Source: Paenibacillus sp. N3.4
Lineage (GTDB): Bacteria > Bacillota > Bacilli > Paenibacillales > NBRC-103111
NCBI RefSeq assembly: GCF_008017805.1
Contig: NZ_VRTT01000017.1
Location: 1 to 64,000, forward strand
Direction of reading: 5' to 3'
DNA length: 64,000 bases
Under the pieces are notes generated by a model. The model saw nothing but the letters and a program-made list of their open reading frames with translations. It was not told the DNA's origin and made no database searches. This document shows positions 19,988-28,551 of the stretch, piece after piece (position 1 is the first letter of the stretch; each line of letters opens with the position of its first letter). The position numbers and the translations under genes were made by a program.

Positions 19988-20451
19988 GTTTCCAACATTG
20001 AGCTATACAAGCTAATAGCCTGTCAATATTTCCAGCAAGTGAATAGAATTGGTGTGGAATAGTGAAAAGTATGCATGGCTTTCCTCTTTTAGAAATATCT
20101 AGACTGATGACTGGATTCATCAGATCTCTCCTTGATGTGAATTTACCCGTAGCCCCAGTGATTCTTTTTATAGCTCAATAGCATCGCATTTGATACGGGA
20201 TCCTTGTCCCAACCAACCTTAAACATGGTATTCACAAGTAGAGGTGAACATTTTAGTGCTCGGGATCATGACCCACGGGCAGGAACGTTCGACACGGCTA
20301 CCATAATCCTCTAAGCAAATGCAAAAAGGATCAACCAGTAAGTTCTGGTTGATCTCATAATACGAACGGGTAGAATAAGATAATGAATTAGGACAAAAGA
20401 TGATGTTATACTTTAAGAAAATAATAATGAGGCTGTTAATAGTGGAGGAAA
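19988..20451. other. Intergenic debris with the second copy of the 65-base relic
   Basis: About 460 bases without an intact gene. It contains the repeat at 20190-20254 and a ribosome site (GTGGAGGAAA) for the next gene. Nothing else is recognisable. Confidence 0.5.
20190..20254 (-). repeat. 65-base dispersed coding relic, copy B
   Basis: Partner of 6264-6328 (54 of 65 bases identical, same orientation). The minus strand reads CSPLLVNTMFKVGWDKDPVS. No start or longer open frame survives around it. Confidence 0.5.
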
Positions 20452-20865
20452 ATGGCACATTCAATCGATGACAAAAGTATTATTTTAGAAATCCAAAGAA
20501 CCAAAAAAAACGTGTTCAAATTTTTACTTTCAATAGGATTGCTGTTCATAGGTTTAATCGGATATGGAATTTATTGGGCTTTCTTTGACATGAATCGTCT
20601 GCCGACGGGTGATCTAATTGGACAATCTACCTCTCCCAACGGCAAATATACAATTAATGCGTACCTATCTAGCGGGGGGGCAACGACTGACTTTTCTGTA
20701 AGAGCAGAACTTATTTTCAACAAAAACTCTAAGAAGAAAAAGAATATCTATTGGAATTATAGAGAAGAAAATGCATATATCGTTTGGATTGACAATGATA
20801 CTGTTAGGATTAACGGTCACGATTTAAAATTGCCAAATGAGAAATATGATTTCAGGAATGAGTGA
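20452..20865 (+). CDS. DUF5412 family membrane-anchored protein
   Basis: 137 residues. One transmembrane segment (FLLSIGLLFIGLIGYGIYWAFF) is followed by an extracytoplasmic domain with the DUF5412 signature: PTGDLIGQSTSPNGKYTINA, GGATTDFSVRAEL, IYWNYREENAYIVWID and the end INGHDLKLPNEKYDFR. The function of the family is unknown. GGAGG precedes the ATG closely. Single gene. Confidence 0.75.
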   Translation: MAHSIDDKSIILEIQRTKKNVFKFLLSIGLLFIGLIGYGIYWAFFDMNRLPTGDLIGQSTSPNGKYTINAYLSSGGATTDFSVRAELIFNKNSKKKKNIYWNYREENAYIVWIDNDTVRINGHDLKLPNEKYDFRNE

Positions 20866-21097
20866 ACTCTCTATTTATTGAATTCAGCTAAGAGAGACCT
20901 AAGCATAATAACCAAAATGAGAAGGCAGCCAGCAATGAACTGCCTATTTCCCATAAAAAAGCAGGGAAATAGCGTTAATAATTGTATTTTTTCCATAAAA
21001 CAAACGTATCAAGTATTATCGAGGGGAGACATTGAATTGGTGTTGTAAGCTTCCACTATGCTTTTGATTTTTCCATTTCGCAGCATAGATCAGTAAA

Positions 21098-22378
21098 TTA
21101 AAATTGAATGTATCTGAGTTTATAATCATCCAGTATACTTTTTTCTATTGATAAATGTAATTCTGATATTTCATTCATTATGAGCTGATATGTCTCGTTT
21201 TTAATAATAAAATTAGCTTTGTCTAGATCCAAAGAGTTTATATAAGTAATCCGATTACCTGTAGGTGGGTGAGTAGCATCTAGTCGTGAGTTATCTAAAA
21301 GCTCTAATCTTTTTATCCTCTCCAGTTCTTTTTCAGGCGTCATTAAGACTTGCTCAACAAAATCTTCAAAAAAATGACCCTCTCTCTTTGTATTAATAAC
21401 TTTAAGTATTGTGAATTCATATGAATCTTGGAAATGTAGCTTATTTAGTAACGAAAGAATGGCTTCTTTGCCTGCTGTTTTGGCCGCGATCTGATCTGCC
21501 AAATACTCAGCACGTTGAGAGTCACGCCAATTCAGGTGGCAAAGTAAGTACAAGAGAAAATATAAAATCTTTGAAACTAAAAGTAGAAGGATATTGGCGA
21601 AAATCATAAATAATGCACCGGCACGGTATCGAGTATCAAAAATCTTGTCTGGTTTTGTGATTTGATACCATGAAGATAGTGTATGAATGGCTGAACCAAC
21701 CCATAATCCTTTATTGAGGTCACCGTTTATTCCATGAGCGATTTCATGAGAGATAAGAGCAACAAGTTCTTGTTTATTTAAAACGGACAGTAAGGGTAAC
21801 CCCAAACGCAGTATTTTCTTTTGTTTCCAACCGATTTGAGAAAAAGAGGCATTAAATTTTTCATCAATGATAATCCCGTAAACCTTATCAGCATTCAATG
21901 TAGAAGAGATTTCATCAGTGAATTTATACAAGTTTGGATAGTGCTCTCTAGAGAGAGGAGGATGACGAAGCTTATTTGGTTTCAGACGTGTAATCCAAGC
22001 TAATACCATTAGAGATATGCCCAATATGATAAAAAGTACGTTTGGAAAATCGCTTTTAATTAAATAGAACCCGGATACGAAGATGCACAAACTAGCTAAA
22101 TGAATAAATGAAGAGGCAACTAAGGTCAACAATTTCAAACTAAAGAAAGTAGGGTTTAAATTTTCCTTTTGAAGTAAAGAATGAAGTAAATTTTGACCCG
22201 ATTTTTCTCCTGCTCTTAAATATATTTTTTCGAATATACTTTTAGGTACATATTTTTTTGCAGTTTTTAAATTCCAATTACACTTTTCACACCAAGTAAC
22301 ATAGCCCTTGATATCTTCCATAACGTGGTTGCAATCAGGACATACTTTTTCATCTGTATTAGCTACCATTGATTTCAT
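21098..22378 (-). CDS. M48 family zinc metallopeptidase with N-terminal zinc ribbon
   Basis: 426 residues. Residues about 13-40 carry two CxxC pairs (CPDC, CEKC) forming a zinc ribbon. Two hydrophobic segments near 85-135 follow, then the M48/Ste24/HtpX-type active site SHEIAHGINGD (His-Glu-x-x-His) near 210, and further membrane segments near 255-285. The third zinc ligand is expected in RAEYLADQIAA near 298. It is probably a membrane peptidase with a cytoplasmic active site, in protein quality control or peptide processing. Transcribed leftwards as a single gene; GGAGG lies 13 bases upstream of the ATG, so the second Met at residue 4 is an alternative start. Confidence 0.82.
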   Translation of the reverse strand: MKSMVANTDEKVCPDCNHVMEDIKGYVTWCEKCNWNLKTAKKYVPKSIFEKIYLRAGEKSGQNLLHSLLQKENLNPTFFSLKLLTLVASSFIHLASLCIFVSGFYLIKSDFPNVLFIILGISLMVLAWITRLKPNKLRHPPLSREHYPNLYKFTDEISSTLNADKVYGIIIDEKFNASFSQIGWKQKKILRLGLPLLSVLNKQELVALISHEIAHGINGDLNKGLWVGSAIHTLSSWYQITKPDKIFDTRYRAGALFMIFANILLLLVSKILYFLLYLLCHLNWRDSQRAEYLADQIAAKTAGKEAILSLLNKLHFQDSYEFTILKVINTKREGHFFEDFVEQVLMTPEKELERIKRLELLDNSRLDATHPPTGNRITYINSLDLDKANFIIKNETYQLIMNEISELHLSIEKSILDDYKLRYIQF

Positions 22379-22515
22379 AAAATTCTAGAATTTCCTCCTA
22401 GTTCTGAGATATTGTCATAATACCATGGAATAAATGGAAAGTATCGAGGTTTATACAATCTTTAGGTTACAGAGAGGTCCATTTTTAGAGCTGAAATCGA
22501 TTTATGAGAACTTAA

Positions 22516-22988
22516 TCGGAAATTTTATTATTTGAGGAAGCCCTAGGAGAAATATATAAAGCTAATGATTATCGGATAATTGGGGAGTTGGTGGATATGT
22601 TAGAAGACAATACTGAGCACGAAGAAGTCATGTGGGGGGAGTTCATACAATAGAGTATTTAAGTGAATTTTAATCTTATGATGCCTTGAAGCTCCAGATT
22701 AACTCCATTCCAGATAACATTGAAAATTGCAGGGAATGGATTGATATTCTTCATTACAGGATTCTGGAGCACGATGGATACGAGGACCCTGAAAAATTCG
22801 AAGATAAAGTTAAAAAGTTAACGGAGAACTTTAGCAATAATCAAGAAGGCTGCCCAGATCGAACGATCGGCAGCCTTCTCAGCTATACGAAAGGGCAGAT
22901 TATTGCAATAGAATACACGGTAGTAAGAGTTCTTCTTGGAGCATTAAGCAGCCCGCCTTCTAATAAAGAACGGCCTGCTTTTAATTAA
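22516..22988 (+). pseudogene. Imm30-like immunity protein gene, frameshifted
   Basis: One frame reads FEEALGEIYKANDYRIIGEL, then VDMLEDNTEHEEVMWG, and then a stop. After one base the next frame reads VHTIEYLSEF and a stop, and from about 22686 a third patch reads NCREWIDILHYRILEHDG. The order of an acidic helix pair with ELxxMLEDxTExxEVMxG, HTIEYL and xxWxxILxxRIL is that of Imm30-type polymorphic-toxin immunity proteins. The 3' part is open from a TTG at 22686 for 100 codons but without a ribosome site, and it crosses the hairpin at 22847. The toxin partner is not next to it. The family call is by memory of the pattern. Confidence 0.5.
22847..22881 (+). terminator. Hairpin inside the Imm30-like remnant
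   Basis: AGAAGGCTGCC pairs with GGCAGCCTTCT with a short loop. No T-run follows. It may have been the end of the original gene's mRNA. A second imperfect hairpin (AAGCAGCCCGCCTT / AACGGCCTGCTTTT, 22942-22980) with a T-run is the better terminator, and would also serve the convergent SLH gene. Confidence 0.5.
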
Positions 22989-23005
22989 TTCATGCTTTTC
23001 ACATA

Positions 23006-25027
23006 TCATTTGATCGTGATGGATGTTACGAGCTTATTAACACCTTTAAGCTGTACGAGATTTCCCTCCTTAAACGATGCCAGGTTGCCGGAAAGTGTGA
23101 TACCAGCGGAGACCTGATAGATCGTTGTTTGTTCCTTCCCATTCACGGTTTGAGTGATTGTTATCGTTGCAAGCTCACCTTGGGCATTGAGCGTAGTTCC
23201 TTTTAATTTTCCAGTAAGATCAAATGGCTGATTCGCATCAATCATTTTGGTGACTTCAATGTAAATGACTTTATTGTCAGAGGTGCGAATATCGACTTCA
23301 TCGCCTACTTTTAAATCTACAGCTCTGACCTTCACGCCATTTCGATAGACAACGACATCCGGATGAAGTGTGAATACAGTTGTAACTCCCGACTTAGTGA
23401 GCTTTAGTTCATTATTGCTTACCAGTGCGCTGATCGTTCCGTTGTTTGTAATGGGTTGAACCATTTTGGTCACTTCAATATAAATGACTTTATTTTCGGA
23501 TGTGCGAATATTGACTTCGTCTCCAATTTTCAGTTCGGAAACATTGACTTTCAATCCATTGCGATAGACGATAACTTCCGAATGAAGTGTTAACTCAAAT
23601 GTAACACCTGATTTCTGAAGCTTAAGTACGTTATTGCTTACGGCTGCGCTAACTGTACCGCTATTTGTAATGGCTTGTGCTGTTTGCGTTACTTCAATGA
23701 AAATGACTTTATTGTCGGAAGTGCGAACATTCACTTCATCGCCAACCAACAGGGAGGCAGCCGTGACCTTCACGCCATTCCGATAAATGACCACATCTGG
23801 ATGAAGAGTATACTCCGTGGTAACTCCCGATTTTGCAAGCTTCAGCACGTTGTTATTAACAGTAGCACTAACTGTCCCACTGCTAGAAATAGGTACAATC
23901 GATTTGGTGACTTCGATGTAGATGACCTTATTATCCGAAGTACGAATGTTAATTTCATCCCCAACTTTTAGGTCATACGCACTCACCTTAATGCCGTTGC
24001 GATAAACGACGACATCCGGATGAAGCGGTAGTGTAGAGGTAGCTCCAGCCTTCGTTAGCGTCAATGTATTATTCGTAACTGCGCTACTTACGGTGCCGCT
24101 ATAGATAATCGATTGCACAGCATTGGTCACTTCAATGAATACAATTTGAGCGTTAAATGTGCGTACTTTCACTACGTCCCCAACCTGCAAAGCAGAAGCA
24201 TTTACTTTGGACCCGTTCCGATAAATGAAAACGTCTGGATACAGCGGATAAGTTGATGTTGTGCCGGAACTCGTGATACTAAGCGTGTTGTTTGTAACAC
24301 CCCTGCTTACAGTTCCATTCATCGTGTTATTCCCTTGGTCTGGCAATTGACCTCCCGTACGATCGAGCAAAGCTGCAAGCTGAGCCCGTGTTACCGGTAG
24401 ATTTGGCCTAAATGTGTTGTCTTCGAAACCATCAATCAAACCTTTCTCAATGGCAACAGCGACATAACCAACAGCGCCTGCAGGAATCTGTTTCGCATCT
24501 TTAAAAGGCAGGGTCGTGTTCATTTTCGCTCTCGCCTGAGCCTCCAACTTCAATCCTTTAACTAAAAGAGTCGTTGCCCAAAGCCGGTCGCCTTCTTTTT
24601 GAGGCTGAACCATATCATCATTTTCCGAGAACAAATCATTTTCTAAAGCAACAGCCACATAACCGACAGCCCAAGAAGGAACTTTATCAGCATCTTTAAA
24701 ATTCAGATGAGTGCTCATTTCTGCCGATGATTCTGCTTGGCTGCGAAGACCCATCAGACGAACCGCAGCAGTAATCGCTTCAATTCGTGAAACGGTATTC
24801 TGAGGTTTAAAAGTGCCATCCTCATAACCGTCAAATACACGCTTCGATGCTAAGCTCGCGATATAGCGTACCGCCCATTCGGCACTTTGCAAATCGTCAA
24901 AGGTGAGATGTATTTCAACCTTATTGTCATCTTTTTTACTGCTATTCTCTTTGGCTAGAACGGCTGTGCCGCTCCCCATGATCATAACTAAAGCAAGACC
25001 AGCGGCGATTACCTTTTTAAGCACCAC
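23006..25027 (-). CDS. Secreted S-layer-homology protein with five tandem 73-residue repeats
   Basis: 673 residues. GTG start at 25027 with AAGGAG ten bases upstream; GTG at 25024 is an alternative. A signal peptide ends near AVLA (residue 25). Three SLH-type modules at about 40-95, 105-160 and 175-225 (FDGYEDGTFKPQNTVSRIEA, WAVGYVAVA twice, IDGFEDNTFRPNLPVTRAQL) anchor it to cell-wall pyruvylated polymer. Residues about 238-602 are five tandem copies of a 73-residue unit with a GTVS start, an LHPDVVVYRNG core and an end in RTSDNKVIYIEVTK. A divergent sixth unit completes the protein. The units look like small all-beta folds, possibly for binding or scaffolding. No enzymatic motif is seen. 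Monocistronic. Confidence 0.9.
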   Translation of the reverse strand: MVLKKVIAAGLALVMIMGSGTAVLAKENSSKKDDNKVEIHLTFDDLQSAEWAVRYIASLASKRVFDGYEDGTFKPQNTVSRIEAITAAVRLMGLRSQAESSAEMSTHLNFKDADKVPSWAVGYVAVALENDLFSENDDMVQPQKEGDRLWATTLLVKGLKLEAQARAKMNTTLPFKDAKQIPAGAVGYVAVAIEKGLIDGFEDNTFRPNLPVTRAQLAALLDRTGGQLPDQGNNTMNGTVSRGVTNNTLSITSSGTTSTYPLYPDVFIYRNGSKVNASALQVGDVVKVRTFNAQIVFIEVTNAVQSIIYSGTVSSAVTNNTLTLTKAGATSTLPLHPDVVVYRNGIKVSAYDLKVGDEINIRTSDNKVIYIEVTKSIVPISSSGTVSATVNNNVLKLAKSGVTTEYTLHPDVVIYRNGVKVTAASLLVGDEVNVRTSDNKVIFIEVTQTAQAITNSGTVSAAVSNNVLKLQKSGVTFELTLHSEVIVYRNGLKVNVSELKIGDEVNIRTSENKVIYIEVTKMVQPITNNGTISALVSNNELKLTKSGVTTVFTLHPDVVVYRNGVKVRAVDLKVGDEVDIRTSDNKVIYIEVTKMIDANQPFDLTGKLKGTTLNAQGELATITITQTVNGKEQTTIYQVSAGITLSGNLASFKEGNLVQLKGVNKLVTSITIK
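23222..24316 (-). repeat. Five tandem ~219-base coding repeats
   Basis: The 73-residue units of the SLH protein, repeated without gaps. The first is most divergent (LYPDVFIYRNGSKV) and units 2-5 are closely alike, a gradient that suggests recent expansion at the C-terminal side by unequal recombination. Confidence 0.85.
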
Positions 25028-25344
25028 GCTTCACACACTCCTTTTTTATTTGAATTCCTATATGTATCAGAAGAATTCGTTGAATTGGTTATTTTTAGGT
25101 GGGTACTATTTTATTTTCCATATTGAATTTTTCTTTATCCTTTCATTGAAGCATCAAGTGATATTTAACAAATTTAGCATACGAGTTGTAAAAAAACTGT
25201 CATATTGTCTGTCGATCGCGGCGGTTCTGGATAGCCTGGTTGCCCAGAGCGCGTGAAAGAATAGTATGTAATCGTTGCGCGAACGAGAAACTATAGATGA
25301 ACTAAGAAAGAGCAGCCACTCGGCAGCCCTTATTGTGAGACTAT
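25028..25344. other. Intergenic region upstream of the SLH gene
   Basis: About 320 bases, AT-rich near the SLH gene. The long leader is usual for surface-layer genes. I see no defined promoter pair and no hairpin of note. Confidence 0.35.
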
Positions 25345-25640
25345 TATTACATTCGGTTGAGTTACGACGTAACGCGTGGAACCTATGCCTGTGTTTTGAG
25401 AAGCATCGCGGGCAAGGATAAGCCGTGCTCCAATTTGCCTACTCCCGGGATGGCATTAGCTGGGCTGACATTGGTCCTTTACACGATTTCGGCACATTAT
25501 CGGAGGAATACTGTGGAAAACCTGGCTTCGCGGGCGTGTTCCTTGGAGTCTGTCTTCAGGATTTAATGGCAGCGGCTTATATGCTGATTTTGATTATTTT
25601 ATGTATCGTAACTTCATGTATAATAATCATATATGAGAGT
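25345..25640 (+). pseudogene. GH43 beta-xylosidase-like C-terminal fragment, frameshifted
   Basis: The C-terminal end of a GH43 enzyme is readable over three frames: LRSIAGKDK, then LQFAYSRDGISWADIGPLHD FGTLSEEYCGKPGFAGVFLG VCLQDL, then after one missing A near 25563 NGSGLYADFDYFMYRNF and a stop. LxFxYSxDGxxWxxIGP, LSDEYC and the DFDYF ending are characteristic of the beta-sandwich tail of GH43 xylosidases/arabinofuranosidases. The catalytic propeller is absent. Together with the truncated CBM protein and uidA it indicates a lost hemicellulose locus. Confidence 0.7.
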
Positions 25641-25657
25641 GGAGGAATTGAAAAATC

Positions 25658-26428
25658 ATGATTGTACCTGGACTAGTATCTGTCACATTTCGAGAGAAGA
25701 CGGTAGAAGAAATCCTCCAAATTAGCATAAGCTGTGGGTTAGAGGCAATTGAATGGTCGGAGAATATTCATGTTTTTCCTGGAGATGAAGAAGGAGCAAA
25801 TCAACTTTACCGGAAAACGATTGAATCTGGTATACAGATTGCCGCATATGGTTCCTATTTTCGTTTGTTGGAAAATGAACGACCAGCTGAAGTGTTTTTA
25901 CAAAGCCTTATTTCGGCTAAAGCGTTGCATGCTCCTATTATCAGAGTTTGGGCTGGAGTACGTTCTTCTTCAGAAGTTAGCACAGTGTACCGAAATAGAC
26001 TCACTGAGGAAGCTATACAAATTGCTAGTTTGGCGGAACGAGAAGGTATTCAGGTAGCATTAGAATGGCATAGAGGGACATTGACGGATAACAATGAATC
26101 GGCAATGCTTCTTCTAGATGAGGTAAATCATCCAAATCTATTTTGTTTGTGGCAGCCAACAGAAGGACTTAGCATGAATGAGCGTTGCGCGGGTCTGCAC
26201 GAACTGGCAGTACGCAAGAAATTGTTAAATCTTCATACGTATTACTGGAAGGAAGGCAGACGAATGCCATTTTCTGAGGGTATGCATGAGTGGAGGCAGT
26301 ATCTGGCACAGATTGATGACCATGAAAATCGTTATGCACTTCTTGAGTTTGTTAAGGATGATAACGTTGAACAATTAATGTCAGACGCACTAGCATTGAA
26401 ACAGTTATTAAAAGGAAATATTGGGTAA
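25658..26428 (+). CDS. Sugar phosphate isomerase/epimerase-like TIM-barrel protein
   Basis: 256 residues of the xylose-isomerase-like / AP-endonuclease-2 fold (IolE/IolH/DTE group). Visible are the first strand GLVSVTFREKTVEEIL, the second strand LEAIEWSENIHV, IIRVWAG near 95, VALEWHRG near 130 with a catalytic-type Glu, and LHTYYW near 190. This superfamily isomerises or epimerises keto-sugars or inositol derivatives with a metal ion; the substrate cannot be told from sequence. GGAGG precedes the ATG. It lies alone between the GH43 remnant and the regulated promoter at 26622 and may belong to either locus. Confidence 0.72.
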   Translation: MIVPGLVSVTFREKTVEEILQISISCGLEAIEWSENIHVFPGDEEGANQLYRKTIESGIQIAAYGSYFRLLENERPAEVFLQSLISAKALHAPIIRVWAGVRSSSEVSTVYRNRLTEEAIQIASLAEREGIQVALEWHRGTLTDNNESAMLLLDEVNHPNLFCLWQPTEGLSMNERCAGLHELAVRKKLLNLHTYYWKEGRRMPFSEGMHEWRQYLAQIDDHENRYALLEFVKDDNVEQLMSDALALKQLLKGNIG

Positions 26429-26621
26429 ATGAATGATACAGTCAAGTCTGATAACTTCTTAATAAGAAATTATCGAACTTGGCTTTTTACGGTTCATTAG
26501 TGTCCCAAATGAAGATAAATGATGATAACCCGCTGAATCCAATCGTCCTTGGCATGCCAATTCGTACCATATATTTCTCGATGAATCAATATCACCATGA
26601 ACCGTTTGCATTAAAACTGCA
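26429..26621. other. Intergenic stretch with a possible coding relic
   Basis: Upstream of the first copy of the promoter motif, one frame reads PLNPIVLGMPIRTIYFSMNQ and continues into the motif before a stop at 26650. It has no start or ribosome site and I cannot name it; it may be the tail of a deleted gene. Confidence 0.3.
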
Positions 26622-26688
26622 ATGGTCGAAATCGTACAAGCAGGAAGTCTAAAACGGAGTAGTAAGTGACCGGTTAAGTTACTATAAT
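26622..26688 (+). promoter_or_regulatory. Regulated promoter with shared 44-base motif, copy A
   Basis: The sequence starts ATGGTCGAAATCGTACAAG, continues GGAAGTCTAAAACGGAGTAG, and after 16 bases is followed by TATAAT at 26683-26688. The same motif with identical spacing occurs at 30131 and 35762. There is no separate -35 hexamer, so the motif probably binds an activator, most simply the AraC-type regulator encoded at 28552. It faces the kinase gene at 26796. Confidence 0.75.
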
Positions 26689-26712
26689 AAATTTATCATT
26701 CTAATTAATAGG

Positions 26713-26739
26713 AGAAGCCAGCAGACTGCTGGCTTTTTT
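26713..26739 (+). terminator. Terminator hairpin in the leader between promoter and kinase gene
   Basis: AGCCAGCAG, three bases, CTGCTGGCT, then TTTTTAATT. It lies about 25 bases downstream of the -10 box at 26683 and 57 bases before the kinase ATG, so transcripts from the motif promoter must pass it. It may attenuate the regulator operon. Confidence 0.75.
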
Positions 26740-26795
26740 AATTCGTACATTCAGTCAATAATGATTAGAGAAGAATATGAAATGAGGGAGCATTC

Positions 26796-28547
26796 ATGAC
26801 AGGCCGTTTTTTTCGAATACCTTTCAATTCCATTCGTTTCAAGCTGATCGTCGGCGTGGTGCTGATCACAGTGCCGTTAAGCTTGCTGCTCATCTATACC
26901 AACTACTATGCGATCGGCGTTGTTCGGAGTCAAGTGGCAGATTCCAACAAAAAAATGATGTCTTTGTATATGGGACAAATCGATGAACAATTACGGTTCG
27001 CGGAATCGTATTTAATGGGCTTAACTATCGCCGAAGCCGACTTTACCGGCATTGAGAACAAAGTTTCAGAAAGTGATCGCTACTTCGCTTTAAGAAGACT
27101 ATCTAACCGGATTACCGAAAATATGTTGAATTTCAAATCGGTGGACGGCTTTTTTATTTATTCGGCTCCCAATCAATATTACTTGAATGCATTCCGGGAA
27201 GTTACAAATTATGCTGAACGAGAATCGGTCAGAAACTTTATTGAGGATGAAACCGGAAAGGCAACGCCCAATTTACCGATAAATCGTTGGTACGTGCAGG
27301 AAATCGGAGAAAAATATTACTTGTTGCGTACGATCAAGGTGAGCGATACGTATGTCGGTACATGGATTCTATTCGACAATTTAATGATGCCGCTAAATCT
27401 CATCGGACTAGGAGAAAAAGGGGCAGCCTTATTTACGACGAATGACGGCGTGCCTTTGGTAAATGCTGAAATTGTTAGGAATAACCGGCTAGATGTAAAT
27501 AAAAATCTTCAACACTATTATTTAACCGGGGACGATCACCGTTATCTGGTAGTCGGCGATAAGTCGGCTGTAGGGAATTTCAATCTGATTGCCCTCATAC
27601 CGGATGAACAAATATTAAAGAATCTTCCTATCCTCCGAAACATTGTTAATTTCATTCTCGTCGGAGTTTTCATTCTATTGCCCGTCTGTTTGCTGCTTCT
27701 CCGGAAAACGGTGCTCCTTCCGATCAACCGCCTGATTTTAGCGATGAAACGAATTAAGGACGGCAATTTGGACATGCGGATTCAATCGTTTAAGACATCT
27801 GATGAGTTTCAACTTGTTAATGAAACCTTTAATAATATGATGTCACAAATTCAAGAATTACGGATCCATGTGTATGAAGAGCAGATGAACAAGCAAAAGG
27901 CGGAGCTCCAGCATTTGCAGCTGCAAATCAATCCGCACTTTTATTTGAATTCGCTTAATATTATGCACACGCTCGCGCGCGCCAAAAATTATGCGCTGAT
28001 TGAAGAGATGGCGCAATGTTTGGTTGGCTATTTCCGCTATATGTTCCGAAGTAATTTGACTTTTGTCTCTGTGCAAGAAGAATTACAGCATGTTCGGAAT
28101 TATTTGCGCATACAGGAGCTGCGATTTCCGAATCATTTACAGTGTACGATTCAAGTTCCTGACTATTTGCTGCGTACCCCGATCCCGCCGCTTGTCGTTC
28201 AAACATTTGTGGAAAATGCGATCAAGCATGCGGTAACGATGGACGAACCGGTTCTTTTGACGATCAATTTGGAACTCGACGATGCGGCTGCAGCCCCCAC
28301 ACTCAAAATAACCATTCAAGATACGGGGCCGGGTTTTCCGGAGGATGTACTGAGGGAAATTCGCAGTGGAACCCAGATGACGAGTACACAAGGCGAACAT
28401 ATCGGAATTTGGAATGTTCAACAAAGACTGTTGCTGTTGTACCAGAGCCGTGCTGACATCGCATTTGCCAATATGGCTTCTGGAGGTGCTGTCATTGTCA
28501 TTACGCTGCCATTACAGCCGGATATGGGAAAAGGAGAGCGATTATGA
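26796..28547 (+). CDS. YesM-type sensor histidine kinase (system 2)
   Basis: 583 residues, intact. Membrane segment near 16-35 (LIVGVVLITVPLSLLLIY), an extracytoplasmic sensor of about 240 residues, second segment near 285-305 (NFILVGVFILLPVCLLLL), HAMP, then the His_kinase box HLQLQINPHFYLNSLNIMH near 370 with phospho-accepting His. N-box VQTFVENAIKHAV and G-box IQDTGPGFPEDV near 505 bind ATP. GAGGG precedes the ATG. Its stop overlaps the start region of the partner regulator. The pair most likely senses the glycan handled by this locus. Confidence 0.94.
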   Translation: MTGRFFRIPFNSIRFKLIVGVVLITVPLSLLLIYTNYYAIGVVRSQVADSNKKMMSLYMGQIDEQLRFAESYLMGLTIAEADFTGIENKVSESDRYFALRRLSNRITENMLNFKSVDGFFIYSAPNQYYLNAFREVTNYAERESVRNFIEDETGKATPNLPINRWYVQEIGEKYYLLRTIKVSDTYVGTWILFDNLMMPLNLIGLGEKGAALFTTNDGVPLVNAEIVRNNRLDVNKNLQHYYLTGDDHRYLVVGDKSAVGNFNLIALIPDEQILKNLPILRNIVNFILVGVFILLPVCLLLLRKTVLLPINRLILAMKRIKDGNLDMRIQSFKTSDEFQLVNETFNNMMSQIQELRIHVYEEQMNKQKAELQHLQLQINPHFYLNSLNIMHTLARAKNYALIEEMAQCLVGYFRYMFRSNLTFVSVQEELQHVRNYLRIQELRFPNHLQCTIQVPDYLLRTPIPPLVVQTFVENAIKHAVTMDEPVLLTINLELDDAAAAPTLKITIQDTGPGFPEDVLREIRSGTQMTSTQGEHIGIWNVQQRLLLLYQSRADIAFANMASGGAVIVITLPLQPDMGKGERL

Positions 28548-28551
28548 TGCA

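Noticed and set aside
23222-24316. CRISPR-like regular repeat
   Set aside because: The period is 219 bases, the units are in-frame coding and diverge gradually; there are no spacers. No CRISPR array was seen in the window.
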